Assembly (NCBI GenBank): GCA_016930995.1
Contig: JAFGFQ010000166.1
Location: 21,092-85,091 of the forward strand
DNA from: Thermoplasmatota archaeon
Lineage (GTDB): Archaea; Thermoplasmatota; E2; DHVEG-1
Length of the DNA: 64,000 bases
Direction of reading: 5' to 3'
Below, piece by piece: positions 1 through 7,997 of the stretch. A model generated the notes under the pieces. The model had not been told where the DNA came from and did no database searches. It saw only the letters and a program-made list of their open reading frames with translations. The position numbers and the translations under genes were made by a program. Within the stretch, counting starts at the first letter, position 1. Every line of letters begins with the position of its first letter.

Positions 1-433
1 CTGTCCGATGTCGTTCCCCCGTAAGTTTACCGGCAAGGATGACCTGGCAGCCTTTTGCGCCTGCCTGCATAATCCGTCGCACCGTCGAATGTCCAGCACG
101 TCTAAAATGCCAACCCCGCTCAAGTGCTTCAGCCAGTTTCTCAGCCATAATCTGAGCATTAAGAGAAGCAGTCGATCCTGCTTCTTGTATCTCAATCTGA
201 GGGTTATCAACATTGAATTTCGTTCGGATGGAGTCAGTCAGGTCCTTAATTTTTGCGCCGCTTTTCCCAATCACCATACCTGGTCGCTCGACAAGGATAT
301 TCACACGGGTTCCAATCGGAGTTCGCTGGATGTTCATTCCACCAAAACCAGCACCTTCAATTTCTTTGACAAGAAACTTTTTTATTAATGATCGTTTGGC
401 GTTCTCCCTGATAAACTTGCGTTCATTTGCCAT
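1..433 (-). CDS. rps3: 30S ribosomal protein S3 (uS3), 3' part missing
   Basis: Small-subunit protein that lines the mRNA entry channel. The frame starts with ATG at 433 and runs off the left edge, so about 144 codons are visible and the C-terminus is lost. The N-terminal half reads as an archaeal uS3, with a type II KH domain and its GxxG loop (VIGKSGAKI, near residue 57) for RNA binding. The start shares one base with the rpl22 stop (TAATG), which implies translational coupling as the last visible gene of the ribosomal operon. Identity is clear; only the length is unknown. Confidence 0.96.
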   Translation of the reverse strand, partial: MANERKFIRENAKRSLIKKFLVKEIEGAGFGGMNIQRTPIGTRVNILVERPGMVIGKSGAKIKDLTDSIRTKFNVDNPQIEIQEAGSTASLNAQIMAEKLAEALERGWHFRRAGHSTVRRIMQAGAKGCQVILAGKLTGERHRT

Positions 434-879
434 TATTCTACCTCTTCTAAAATGATCTCAACATCGGTTGTCGTTTCGTTTTTATCAGTCGCCCTGCCGT
501 GCGCCCGTGGCATAATTCCTCTGATGATTCTCCCTTGATACGCGGAGATATGCGTAATTTTCATTTTGTCGACATCAAAACCTTTGTATTCAGCATTATT
601 TTCAGCGTTTTTTACAACTTTTAACATGTACCGCGCGGCTTTCTCTGGAAAGCTTCCTGGACCGATTCCTTTTTGATGCAAACGTTTTTTCTTATGATAT
701 ACCGCGGGGAGTGCCCGTTTCAGATCAATGATTTCCTCAAGGTATTTCTTTGCCTGTTCTACAGTCATTCCTCGTAATGCATATGCCAGGTTCATCGAAT
801 CTTTTTGTGAACAATGTAGTTCGTAACCATAGGCTCGTGCACTTTTTTCTACGTCCTTTTGATTTGAATATTTCGGCAT
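433..879 (-). CDS. rpl22: 50S ribosomal protein L22 (uL22)
   Basis: Large-subunit protein whose long beta-hairpin lines the exit tunnel. At 148 residues it has the archaeal/eukaryotic length, longer than the roughly 110 residues of bacterial L22. The N-terminus carries the archaeal SQKDSMNLAYALRGM-type segment, and the C-terminal hairpin is basic (RGIMPRAHGRA) as expected. It lies 6 bp after rps19 and its stop overlaps the rps3 start, so it is read from the common operon message. No oddity is seen. Confidence 0.97.
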   Translation of the reverse strand: MPKYSNQKDVEKSARAYGYELHCSQKDSMNLAYALRGMTVEQAKKYLEEIIDLKRALPAVYHKKKRLHQKGIGPGSFPEKAARYMLKVVKNAENNAEYKGFDVDKMKITHISAYQGRIIRGIMPRAHGRATDKNETTTDVEIILEEVE

Positions 880-885
880 GGTTCA

Positions 886-1341
886 TCACTTCAACGGCAT
901 GAATTTAGATCCTCTGGTTGCTCCAACACCAGGTCCCGTGTGTTTTACTTTCTTCCTAGTTAAGGCAAATTCACCAAGATAATGACCAATCATCTGAGGT
1001 TGTATGTTTACTCGTTCGTACTCTTTCCCATTGTGAATAAGGATGTTATGACCAACGAAACTTGGTAGAACAATCATATTACGACAATGAGTTTTTATCA
1101 AATCTCCTGGCGTCGCGTTCTTAATATCATTCATTAATTTATTTTCATCCTTAGATAACCCTCGTTTTAATGTCCTTCGGGAACGTGAGGTAAACAGTGG
1201 TAATAATTCCTCGATAGAAAGCTTCTGAAGGTCCTCGAGGGTTCTTCCATGATACTGGAATTCTTTTTTCCGAATTTCGACTTTTTTTCGTTCTCTTTTC
1301 CGTCTGCTTTTGGCTGCTGATCCAAACTTTATCTGTGCCAT
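886..1341 (-). CDS. rps19: 30S ribosomal protein S19 (uS19)
   Basis: Head protein of the small subunit that contacts the A-site finger. The 151-residue product has the archaeal N-terminal basic extension (KSRRKRERKKVEIRKKEF) before the conserved core. The core has the family motifs IVLPSFVGH, IQPQMIGHYLGEF and a C-terminal glycine/basic tail (GPGVGATRGSKF). It sits between rpl2 and rpl22 in the usual archaeal order with short spacers. Identification is secure. Confidence 0.97.
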   Translation of the reverse strand: MAQIKFGSAAKSRRKRERKKVEIRKKEFQYHGRTLEDLQKLSIEELLPLFTSRSRRTLKRGLSKDENKLMNDIKNATPGDLIKTHCRNMIVLPSFVGHNILIHNGKEYERVNIQPQMIGHYLGEFALTRKKVKHTGPGVGATRGSKFMPLK

Positions 1342-1346
1342 ACTCG

Positions 1347-2054
1347 TTACCTTCTCCCAGTCCTCCGCGCAGCAAGATTCCCTACTTTTCTACCAGGTGG
1401 TGCACCTCGAGAAACACAACTTGGTTTGCCGACGTGTTGATGACTCCCACCACCATGCGGATGATCCACAGGATTCATTGCCACACCTCGTACGACTGGA
1501 TAATTTCTCCCTTTACCACGCTGAGCATGCCATTTCTTACCTGCCTTCATAAACGGCTTTTCATGCCGTCCACCACCGGCAGCAATTCCAATAGTTACCC
1601 GACAGAGCGAATCCAACGTCTTGAATCGACCTGAGGGAAGCCGAATAATAGTCTTATGAGCATCATGGGAAATTACATAGGCACTGCTCCCACCAGCTCG
1701 AACCATTTTCCCTCCATCACCTGGTGTGATTTCGATATTGTAAATAGGATATCCCTCAGGGACGTTGCCAATCGGCATGATATTACCAAGCTCACAATCA
1801 GCCTTACTCGCCGTGAATTTTATCTCATGACCGATAGAGGTCCCTTCAGTCGCAATCATCAATACTTTTTTGTTATTCTCCATTCGCACCTCAGCAACAG
1901 GAGCACTTCGACCCGGGTCATGGATAATTGCCTCAACAACCCCTTTTGTTTTCCTCTCGTTCGTATACTGAATATTTCCTCGATATTTATGAGACGGGAC
2001 ATTATACCGCCCGCGGACTCGCCCTCGGCGTTGTTGGATAAGATTTTTTCCCAT
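1347..2054 (-). CDS. rpl2: 50S ribosomal protein L2 (uL2)
   Basis: Large-subunit protein needed for subunit joining and the peptidyl-transferase centre. The 235-residue length matches archaeal L2. The diagnostic C-terminal motif with the essential histidine is present (VRGVAMNPVDHPHGGG), followed by a basic tail. The N-terminus (GKNLIQQRRGRVRGRY) is typical of archaea. It is 11 bp downstream of rpl23 in the operon. Confidence 0.98.
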   Translation of the reverse strand: MGKNLIQQRRGRVRGRYNVPSHKYRGNIQYTNERKTKGVVEAIIHDPGRSAPVAEVRMENNKKVLMIATEGTSIGHEIKFTASKADCELGNIMPIGNVPEGYPIYNIEITPGDGGKMVRAGGSSAYVISHDAHKTIIRLPSGRFKTLDSLCRVTIGIAAGGGRHEKPFMKAGKKWHAQRGKGRNYPVVRGVAMNPVDHPHGGGSHQHVGKPSCVSRGAPPGRKVGNLAARRTGRR

Positions 2055-2065
2055 GGTTCACCTCT

Positions 2066-2329
2066 TTAGAAGACTCCTATGCGCATGCCAAGATCCTCTG
2101 CCTTGTATTCAGGCATGAAGACAACGGTCGCATGTTTACCTTTTGAAGTTATTCGAGTGTTCACCGATTTTACTTTCACAGAAAACATTTTTTCAACTGC
2201 TTTTTTTATCACTGCTTTATTTGCAGTTCTTTTCACTACAAACTCCAATGCATTATTCTTTTCCATATGACTCATCGATTTTTCTGTGACGAAAGGAAAT
2301 AAAATGATTGAGTACGGATCCATGGTCAT
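2066..2329 (-). CDS. rpl23: 50S ribosomal protein L23 (uL23)
   Basis: Protein at the tunnel exit that serves as docking site for SRP and the translocon. The 87-residue product is near the usual archaeal length and has the family pattern FVTEKSMSHMEKNNALEFVV followed by KVKSVNTRI. The ATG at 2329 shares one base with the rpl4 stop (TAATG). A second ATG two codons on (2323) is an alternative start, and coupling favours the first. Confidence 0.96.
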   Translation of the reverse strand: MTMDPYSIILFPFVTEKSMSHMEKNNALEFVVKRTANKAVIKKAVEKMFSVKVKSVNTRITSKGKHATVVFMPEYKAEDLGMRIGVF

Positions 2330-3090
2330 TATTTTGCACCCCCGAGTTGAGTTAAGGCAGATTTCGTAAAAATAGTCAATCTCCCTGCGATACCGCCTGG
2401 TGCGAGCAACTCGATATTGAGTTGATGCGGTTTTGTAATATCGACACCGCTAAGATTCTGTGAACCTTTTTCAATGGCATCTTTTGTTGATACAATGAGT
2501 ACTGATTTTGGTTCACGGTATTTCCGTCCTCTCATTTTTCCTTTACCGGCCCGAATGTGTGTCCCGTCTGCTGATCGTTGGATATCAGAGTAGATGCCGA
2601 TTTTTTCTAAAATCTCAACGACGTCTTTTGTCTTTTTAACATTTTCAAAATCGTCTTCAATGACAATGGGCAGAGTGATTTTTTCATTAAAACGATGCCC
2701 TCTTTTTGCGACAACCTCTTTGGTTGCTGTTGCTGCAAGAGCAGAATTACGTGCAAGTTGATTTTCTTTTTTGTTCATTTTTTCTTTCCAGTTCCGTTCA
2801 ACTTTAGGGGGATGGGCACGTCGACCACCAACGACATTCGGGGCGAGCGCCGCTGCCTGTCCTTGTGTCAACCGGGGTACTCGGGACATACCTCTGCCTT
2901 TTCCAACGGATGCAACTGCATGTCTTGTTCCAGCGAACGGGTCTGAACCATACGGCTGTCTTTTATTGGAATGAATGACTTCAAAGGATTTCTTGATAAT
3001 ATCAGGACGATAGGGAGTCTCGAAGACTTTCGGAAGATCGATTTTTTCTTTGACCGTCCCGTCCATACCATAGATATTCACTTTGGTCAT
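2329..3090 (-). CDS. rpl4: 50S ribosomal protein L4 (uL4)
   Basis: Large-subunit protein whose extended loop reaches the exit tunnel. The product is 253 residues, the archaeal L4 length. Family landmarks are the loop segment SVGKGRGMSRVPRLTQGQ and RRAHPPKVERNWKEKMNKKE, then a Rossmann-like C-terminal part (TKDVVEILEKIGIYSDI). It starts 2 bp after the rpl3 stop and overlaps rpl23 by one base, so it is an internal cistron of the operon. Confidence 0.97.
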   Translation of the reverse strand: MTKVNIYGMDGTVKEKIDLPKVFETPYRPDIIKKSFEVIHSNKRQPYGSDPFAGTRHAVASVGKGRGMSRVPRLTQGQAAALAPNVVGGRRAHPPKVERNWKEKMNKKENQLARNSALAATATKEVVAKRGHRFNEKITLPIVIEDDFENVKKTKDVVEILEKIGIYSDIQRSADGTHIRAGKGKMRGRKYREPKSVLIVSTKDAIEKGSQNLSGVDITKPHQLNIELLAPGGIAGRLTIFTKSALTQLGGAK

Positions 3091-3092
3091 GA

Positions 3093-4085
3093 TTACGCAC
3101 CTTGTTTACTCGTTGTTGAGACATAGGTAATTTCTGCTTTCTGGATTTTTACACCACGTTGATATCGAACTGCATCTCGCATGCCAATCAACCGTTTGAC
3201 AGGGCCCGGGATAGACCCATGAATTAAAACGTAAGCATTCCGAATCACACCGTAATTGGGAAAACCACCAGCCGGTGTTATTTCCTCGCCATTTTCTCCG
3301 ATTTTCAAGACACGCTTGTTATATTCTGTACGTTGGTGATATCCCATCTGTCCGGCTTGTGGAACGGTTGCTTGTACCCAGCTAGGATGCCAGGACCCCG
3401 CAGTTCCAATCATCCGGCGATGCTTAGAGTTTTTGTGTAATAAGAGTTTGACATGATGCCTTTTTATGGTACCTTGCCAGCCTTTCCCCTTGGTGACGGC
3501 AATGGTGTCAAGCATGTCTCCTTCCTTGACGACATCATTTATCTTCAGTTCCTTCCCAAGGAGTTCTTTTACGTATTTAATTTGATCCTCAATTGTTCCC
3601 CCACCGATTTTCACCTCACTTATCTCTGGTGCTTTCTTTGTTGTCCCTGTGACGAGTTCGGGTTGAGTATACAGGATGACTCTGATTTCGTCAGAGTCTT
3701 TGAAAATATCCCAATTTTTTTCTTTTTGATTTTTAACAAGAGGAATCCGTCGTGCTAATTCAGGATCGAGTTTTTCTGCCCATATTTCACCAGTGCAATG
3801 CAGCCCATAGGCAGTGCGTTGGTACGCTCTACCCGCTGCGATTTTCATTGGCGGTGTTTCCACAACGGTGACAGCCATTTTAACTTCTCGACCTGAAGTC
3901 GTGGAAGTCGGTCGGTAATCGACGATGAATGCATGGGTCATTCCGGCTTTATAGCCGAAGAATCCTTGGATTTTTGGTTTGTCGTTACCTTCTGCCCAGT
4001 TTTTAATATGGGGTGTTTCTGTTTTTGCTCGTTTGCGTGGCCAATAACCATGTGACCCTCGTTTCGGATGGTGGATATCTGGCAT
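3093..4085 (-). CDS. rpl3: 50S ribosomal protein L3 (uL3), first gene of operon
   Basis: Early-assembly protein of the large subunit, close to the peptidyl-transferase centre. The 330-residue length is archaeal-like, much longer than bacterial L3. The N-terminus HHPKRGSHGYWPRKRA, the basic RHHVKLLLHKNSKHRR segment and the central glycine/tryptophan-rich finger (GTAGSWHPSWVQATVPQAGQ) are diagnostic. It is the 5' cistron of the rpl3-rpl4-rpl23-rpl2-rps19-rpl22-rps3 unit, preceded by a leader of about 140 nt. Confidence 0.98.
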   Translation of the reverse strand: MPDIHHPKRGSHGYWPRKRAKTETPHIKNWAEGNDKPKIQGFFGYKAGMTHAFIVDYRPTSTTSGREVKMAVTVVETPPMKIAAGRAYQRTAYGLHCTGEIWAEKLDPELARRIPLVKNQKEKNWDIFKDSDEIRVILYTQPELVTGTTKKAPEISEVKIGGGTIEDQIKYVKELLGKELKINDVVKEGDMLDTIAVTKGKGWQGTIKRHHVKLLLHKNSKHRRMIGTAGSWHPSWVQATVPQAGQMGYHQRTEYNKRVLKIGENGEEITPAGGFPNYGVIRNAYVLIHGSIPGPVKRLIGMRDAVRYQRGVKIQKAEITYVSTTSKQGA

Positions 4086-4153
4086 AATATATCCTCTTCT
4101 TTTTATCTTGGAAATAGCAGTGATTTCATTTTATCTCAACCGTGACACTTCCA

Positions 4154-4181
4154 AAACAATCAAAAATCTTTTGGATTGTTT
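4154..4181 (-). promoter_or_regulatory. hairpin in the leader of the rpl3 operon
   Basis: AAACAATC at 4154-4161 pairs with GATTGTTT at 4174-4181. The A/T-rich loop can add a few more pairs. It lies 69-96 nt upstream of the rpl3 start, inside the predicted leader. A second small inverted repeat, TGTCT-GGTCA-AGACA at 4214-4228, covers the predicted start of transcription. Ribosomal operons are often controlled by leader RNA structures, but no function is shown here. Confidence 0.35.
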
Positions 4182-4252
4182 CTTACCGGGGTTCTTAGAG
4201 AATTGCCCGATCATGTCTGGTCAAGACAAGGAAGTAAGGCATAAAGGAATTG

Positions 4253-4263
4253 GTATATAAATG
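4253..4263 (-). promoter_or_regulatory. TATA box of the ribosomal protein operon
   Basis: Read on the minus strand the site is ATTTATATACC, a good archaeal TATA box. Transcription would begin near 4227, giving a leader of about 140 nt before rpl3. No experimental start is available, so this is a sequence-based inference. Confidence 0.6.
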
Positions 4264-4432
4264 TTGTTGCTCCTATTGATGTTCTAAAAAAATCCTGCTC
4301 CTAATCTAATGGTAACATCATGAATCAATATGAATATTATTTATTTCTAGTTCTATAATGTAATATTGGTTAGACAAGTCATAATGTATTTAATCATATC
4401 AAGCATACGTATTCGATAAAGGTGGTGTCATA

Positions 4433-4846
4433 ATGAATACTGTAATCGATGAATTCGGTCAAAACGCTGGAAAGGTATGGCAGACATTAAACGAAAAAGG
4501 ACCGCTCTCGGAGATAAAATTGATAAATTTTACATTATTGAAGGATTGTCAAATACGTACTGCTGTTGGTTGGCTTGCAAGGGAAAACAAGATATGTCGT
4601 AATGGTACTGTTTATAAGATCGGAGGGACAAATCTCGTTGAGCAAATTGGTTCAGATGCTGGTACGATTTATACCCTTCTCTCAAAGCAACAACGTGAAA
4701 TTGATATTTTTTCGCTATCGCGGTTGTCGAGAATTAATGTCAACGATGTGTATGCTGCAATCGGATGGCTTGCAAGAGAGGACAAAATTGATGCAAAAAC
4801 AGTGATGAAACAAAAGAATGATCAGCTGAAAGTATCGTTGAAATAA
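4433..4846 (+). CDS. tandem winged-helix protein (DUF2582-like)
   Basis: The 137-residue product contains the same winged-helix unit twice. Residues about 12-57 (GKVWQTLNEKGPLSE...AVGWLARENKI) and about 78-123 (GTIYTLLSKQQREID...AIGWLAREDKI) align end to end, each closing with the signature GWLARE(N/D)KI. Such small winged-helix proteins occur in archaea and Bacteroidetes and are presumed DNA-binding, but their targets are unknown. It stands alone between the ribosomal and pst operons, so a role in controlling either is only a guess. The strong GGTGGTG ribosome binding site supports this start. Confidence 0.75.
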   Translation: MNTVIDEFGQNAGKVWQTLNEKGPLSEIKLINFTLLKDCQIRTAVGWLARENKICRNGTVYKIGGTNLVEQIGSDAGTIYTLLSKQQREIDIFSLSRLSRINVNDVYAAIGWLAREDKIDAKTVMKQKNDQLKVSLK

Positions 4847-5211
4847 TAAGATTTCTTTTCGGGCATTAGGACACTTTTTTCTAGCTCATATCAGATTACT
4901 TGGGTTCTTTCCGATGCAAGGTCATGTTGATTTTCTTAACCTAGAGATAGCAATATTTCATGAAATATGTTGTGTGTCGAAGTACTCTTGTAATTGTATT
5001 TGTTATTACAAGTGATTGTAAAATTAAATTTTTATTTAAAATAATTTTATATTTACGTGTTAAAAAGTTGGTCTTTATTATGAAAATTTTGGAAACATAT
5101 TGGTAATATACCAATATTTTTAAATAGGGGAGTTGAGATAATATATATTATTCATACACGACTATCCCTCATAATGATAGGGATTAATTCAAAACTAACA
5201 AAGGTGAACAT
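4847..5211. promoter_or_regulatory. palindrome-rich control region upstream of pstS
   Basis: This 365-bp A/T-rich stretch has no convincing ORF. It holds four inverted repeats: a perfect 16-bp palindrome at 4953-4968 (ATATTTCATGAAATAT); CTTGTAAT/ATTACAAG at 4987-4994 and 5005-5012, with a 10-nt loop; a 21-bp palindrome at 5097-5117; and ATCCCT/AGGGAT at 5164-5169 and 5179-5184. TATA-like elements are TTTTTAAATA near 5117-5126 and GATAATATATATTA near 5137-5150. The first two repeats could belong to the end of the upstream gene and the last two to pst control. Confidence 0.5.
5097..5117. promoter_or_regulatory. perfect 21-bp palindrome, candidate pst operator
   Basis: ATATTGGTA at 5097-5105 is an exact inverted copy of TACCAATAT at 5109-5117 around a 3-bp centre. 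It abuts the TTTTTAAATA element and lies about 95 bp before the pstS ATG, the place expected for a dimeric regulator of the phosphate operon. The regulator is not known. Confidence 0.5.
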
Positions 5212-6225
5212 ATGAAAGAAAAACCACGGAAAAAGTTGATAATATGCATCATAACAATTGTCCTCAGCACAATTGGACCTATACTCCTCGCGGGATGTAC
5301 CAACCAACAAAGCAATATCATAAAAATATCCGGGGCGAATGCACTACAACCCATGATGGAAGTATGGGCAAAAGAGTATCAAAAAATTTATCCTGAGATA
5401 CGAATCGATGTCTCCGGTGGAGGAGCCGGAAAGGGAATGACTGAAGCTCTCGCTGGGGTTGCCGACATCGGAATGTATTCGAAGGATGTCACTAGTAATG
5501 ACATCGCCAATGGTGTCTTTTGGGTTTCAGTGGCATCTGATGCGGTCATCGCCACAATGAACAGCCAAAATCCTGTCAAGGACCTTATTCTTGCACAAGG
5601 TGTCACAAAAGCTCACCTCCGAGATATTTTTATAAACATCTATGAGAATAGAACCTTTGCAACATGGGGGCAACTTGTAGGCAATCCAAACGCAAGTACG
5701 CAGAGAATATGGGTGTTCACTCGCCAGGATTCCTGTGGTGCTGCGGAGATGTGGGCGAAATATCTAGGACCGTATTTGCAGGATAATTTAACCGCTGCGG
5801 CAGACGCGGCACAAATTGAGGATGCAGGTGTCCGAACTGCCGTTCAAGGAAATGTGAATTCCATAGGGTACAACAACATCAATACAGTCTACGACATACA
5901 AACAAAGCTTCCTTATACAGGTATAGTACCTATTCCTCTTGACCTCAATGAAAATGGTATACTTGATGAAAACGAGAGCTTCTACAATAATAGCACAGAA
6001 ATTATCAATGCGATTCGAAATCACATCTACCCCTGGCCCCCTGCACGCAATCTTCAACTGGTAACAAAGGAAGGGTTTACAGGAATAGTGAAGGATTTTA
6101 TCGAGTGGATTTTAACAGAGGGGCAACAGTACGTAGAAACAAGCGGTTATCTTAAACTACCAGATCAAACCCTTCAATTGCAAAGACAATATTTAGATTC
6201 GGGAACAAGACCAGAAATAGGTTAA
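5212..6225 (+). CDS. pstS: phosphate ABC transporter, substrate-binding lipoprotein
   Basis: Extracellular phosphate-binding component of the Pst importer. The 337-residue protein opens with a basic N-terminus, a hydrophobic stretch and a lipobox ending in LAGC (cysteine near residue 25), so it should be a membrane-anchored lipoprotein. The phosphate-binding signature SGGGAGKGM followed by ADIGMYSKD is present in the N-terminal lobe, and the rest matches the two-lobe periplasmic-binding fold. It is the first gene of pstSCAB with 6 bp to pstC. The upstream palindromes suggest regulated transcription, probably by phosphate. Confidence 0.93.
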   Translation: MKEKPRKKLIICIITIVLSTIGPILLAGCTNQQSNIIKISGANALQPMMEVWAKEYQKIYPEIRIDVSGGGAGKGMTEALAGVADIGMYSKDVTSNDIANGVFWVSVASDAVIATMNSQNPVKDLILAQGVTKAHLRDIFINIYENRTFATWGQLVGNPNASTQRIWVFTRQDSCGAAEMWAKYLGPYLQDNLTAAADAAQIEDAGVRTAVQGNVNSIGYNNINTVYDIQTKLPYTGIVPIPLDLNENGILDENESFYNNSTEIINAIRNHIYPWPPARNLQLVTKEGFTGIVKDFIEWILTEGQQYVETSGYLKLPDQTLQLQRQYLDSGTRPEIG

Positions 6226-6231
6226 TTATCT

Positions 6232-7125
6232 ATGGATAGAAGAACGCTCCGAGACTTCTTCGGAACAAAACTCATGCTGGGAATAACTGTAGTAGTAACG
6301 CTAATTTTTTTTTCAATTTTCTTCCTTTTGCTCTATAAATCCCTCTTTATTTTCGAGCAGCACTCATTAGTAGAAATCTTATTTTCATCTGCATGGAACC
6401 CAGGGTTTAACCAATTCGGTCTTTACCCTATCCTTGTAGGTACGATACTAGTAACCGGGATTGCATTACTCATTGCGGTACCTATTTCTATTCTCAGCGC
6501 AGTCTATATTGTAGAATATGCTCCGAAGAAGATACGTAGAATCATTCGACCCTTTATCGATGTTCTCGCAGGTGTTCCTTCAGTGGTTTATGGATTATGC
6601 GCTTTGCTTTTTTTAGTACCTCTCGTAAAAGATGTCATCGCACCCTGGTTTGGAATTGAAACAACAGGGTATTGTATCTTAACCGCTTCAATTATCCTTG
6701 CAATCATGGTCTTTCCGATCATCATCTCCTTATGTGTTGAATCGTTTCATGCAATTCCGCTCTCCCTGCGAGAAGCATCGCTTTCTATTGGGGCGACAAA
6801 ATGGGAGACAGTAAAAAAGGTGATTTTTCGAGCGTCAGCCCCAAGCATCATCTCAGCAGTTTTTCTAGGATTTGGAAGAGCCTTTGGAGAAACCATCGCA
6901 GTCAATATGGTCGTTGGAGGGATCACTCGCACTCCCTCGACGTTGTTTTCCCCAGGGCAAACACTTGCTTCGTTGATCGTATCTGCATACGGTGATATGA
7001 TGTCCTCACCGTTGTATGAATCCGCGTTAATGATGGTCGCATTAATCCTCTTTATCGTAGTCTTACTCTTCAACATCTTTGGTATCTTTATTTTACGGCG
7101 AGCAAAAAAGAGGTGGAACTTTTGA
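6232..7125 (+). CDS. pstC: phosphate ABC transporter permease PstC
   Basis: Membrane subunit of the phosphate importer. The 297-residue product has about six hydrophobic segments and the ABC-permease EAA loop (SLREASLSIGATKWETVKKVIF, about residues 180-201) that contacts the ATPase. Pst-specific features include LAGVPSVVYGLCAL and the later GETIAVNMVVGG segment. Its last 13 bases overlap the start of pstA, so the two permeases are translationally coupled. Confidence 0.93.
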   Translation: MDRRTLRDFFGTKLMLGITVVVTLIFFSIFFLLLYKSLFIFEQHSLVEILFSSAWNPGFNQFGLYPILVGTILVTGIALLIAVPISILSAVYIVEYAPKKIRRIIRPFIDVLAGVPSVVYGLCALLFLVPLVKDVIAPWFGIETTGYCILTASIILAIMVFPIIISLCVESFHAIPLSLREASLSIGATKWETVKKVIFRASAPSIISAVFLGFGRAFGETIAVNMVVGGITRTPSTLFSPGQTLASLIVSAYGDMMSSPLYESALMMVALILFIVVLLFNIFGIFILRRAKKRWNF

Positions 7126-7973
7126 ATAAACGAACAATCGAAGAAGCCATATTCAAGCTCCTCATGATATTTTCTATTTCCATCGTTGTGGGCAGCTTAA
7201 TCATTATCATTGCCTTGGTTATTATCAACGGTAGCCCTGCCCTAACACTTGAATTACTCACGCAGACATCAAGCGGGGAATTTTATTTAGGGGCAGGAGG
7301 AGGCGGAATCCTCAATGCCGTTCTTGGTTCACTCATTCTTGCGTTACCCGCTACCGGTCTTGCCTGTGTTATCGGGTTAGCCATCGCGGTGTATCTTCAA
7401 AAAGATTTTATTCATTCATGGGTTGCCGGATTCGTTCGATTTTGCCTTGAAATTCTCTGGGGCATTCCTTCCATTATTTATGGTGTGTTTTGTTTTTTAA
7501 TTATGATCTACCTGGGTATGAGTGCATCCGTAATCGTCGGTATTCTCGCATTGACCCTCCTGGAAATCCCCATAATCACGAGGTACATGGATGAGTCTAT
7601 CAAACTTGTTCCCCTCGGTTTAAAGGAAGGAGCATACTCCCTTGGTTTAACAAAATTCGAAACGGCACTCAAGGTAGTTCCCCGACAAGCACTCCCTGGC
7701 ATTCTCGCAGGGATACTTCTTGGATTAGGCCGAGGGATCGGGGATGCTGCCTCGATTCTCTTTACTGCGGGATTTACCAATCGCATCCCTGGTTCTATTT
7801 ATGATTCCACAGCCGCACTCCCAACAATGATCTTCCAGCTTTCCACCTCATCGTTACCCGTTGTACGTCAGAAGGCAAGTGCGACCGCACTTGTGTTACT
7901 AATCATGGTTTTTTCTATCAGTATCCTTTCAAGAACCCTTTCAAAACGATATATGAAACATATCATTAAATAA
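7113..7973 (+). CDS. pstA: phosphate ABC transporter permease PstA
   Basis: Second membrane subunit of the phosphate importer, 286 residues with about six membrane spans. It has the paired signature ILWGIPSIIYGVFCF and the EAA loop LGLKEGAYSLGLTKFETALKVV, followed by GRGIGDAASILFTAG, which corresponds to the GETA region of its partner PstC. It overlaps pstC by 13 bp and is followed after 24 bp by pstB. Confidence 0.93.
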   Translation: MELLNKRTIEEAIFKLLMIFSISIVVGSLIIIIALVIINGSPALTLELLTQTSSGEFYLGAGGGGILNAVLGSLILALPATGLACVIGLAIAVYLQKDFIHSWVAGFVRFCLEILWGIPSIIYGVFCFLIMIYLGMSASVIVGILALTLLEIPIITRYMDESIKLVPLGLKEGAYSLGLTKFETALKVVPRQALPGILAGILLGLGRGIGDAASILFTAGFTNRIPGSIYDSTAALPTMIFQLSTSSLPVVRQKASATALVLLIMVFSISILSRTLSKRYMKHIIK

Positions 7974-7997
7974 AAATTAAAAAGAGGAAAAAAGAAG

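Larger units (their letters stand above)
4086..4432. other. divergent intergenic region rpl3 / winged-helix gene
   Basis: This 347-bp gene-free stretch separates two divergent units. Besides the ribosomal TATA box and leader hairpin it holds a probable promoter for the plus-strand gene: an A/T-rich element around 4384-4394 and a ribosome binding site GGTGGTG at about 4421-4427, ending 6-8 bases before the ATG at 4433. I see no convincing ORF or RNA gene in it. Confidence 0.5.
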
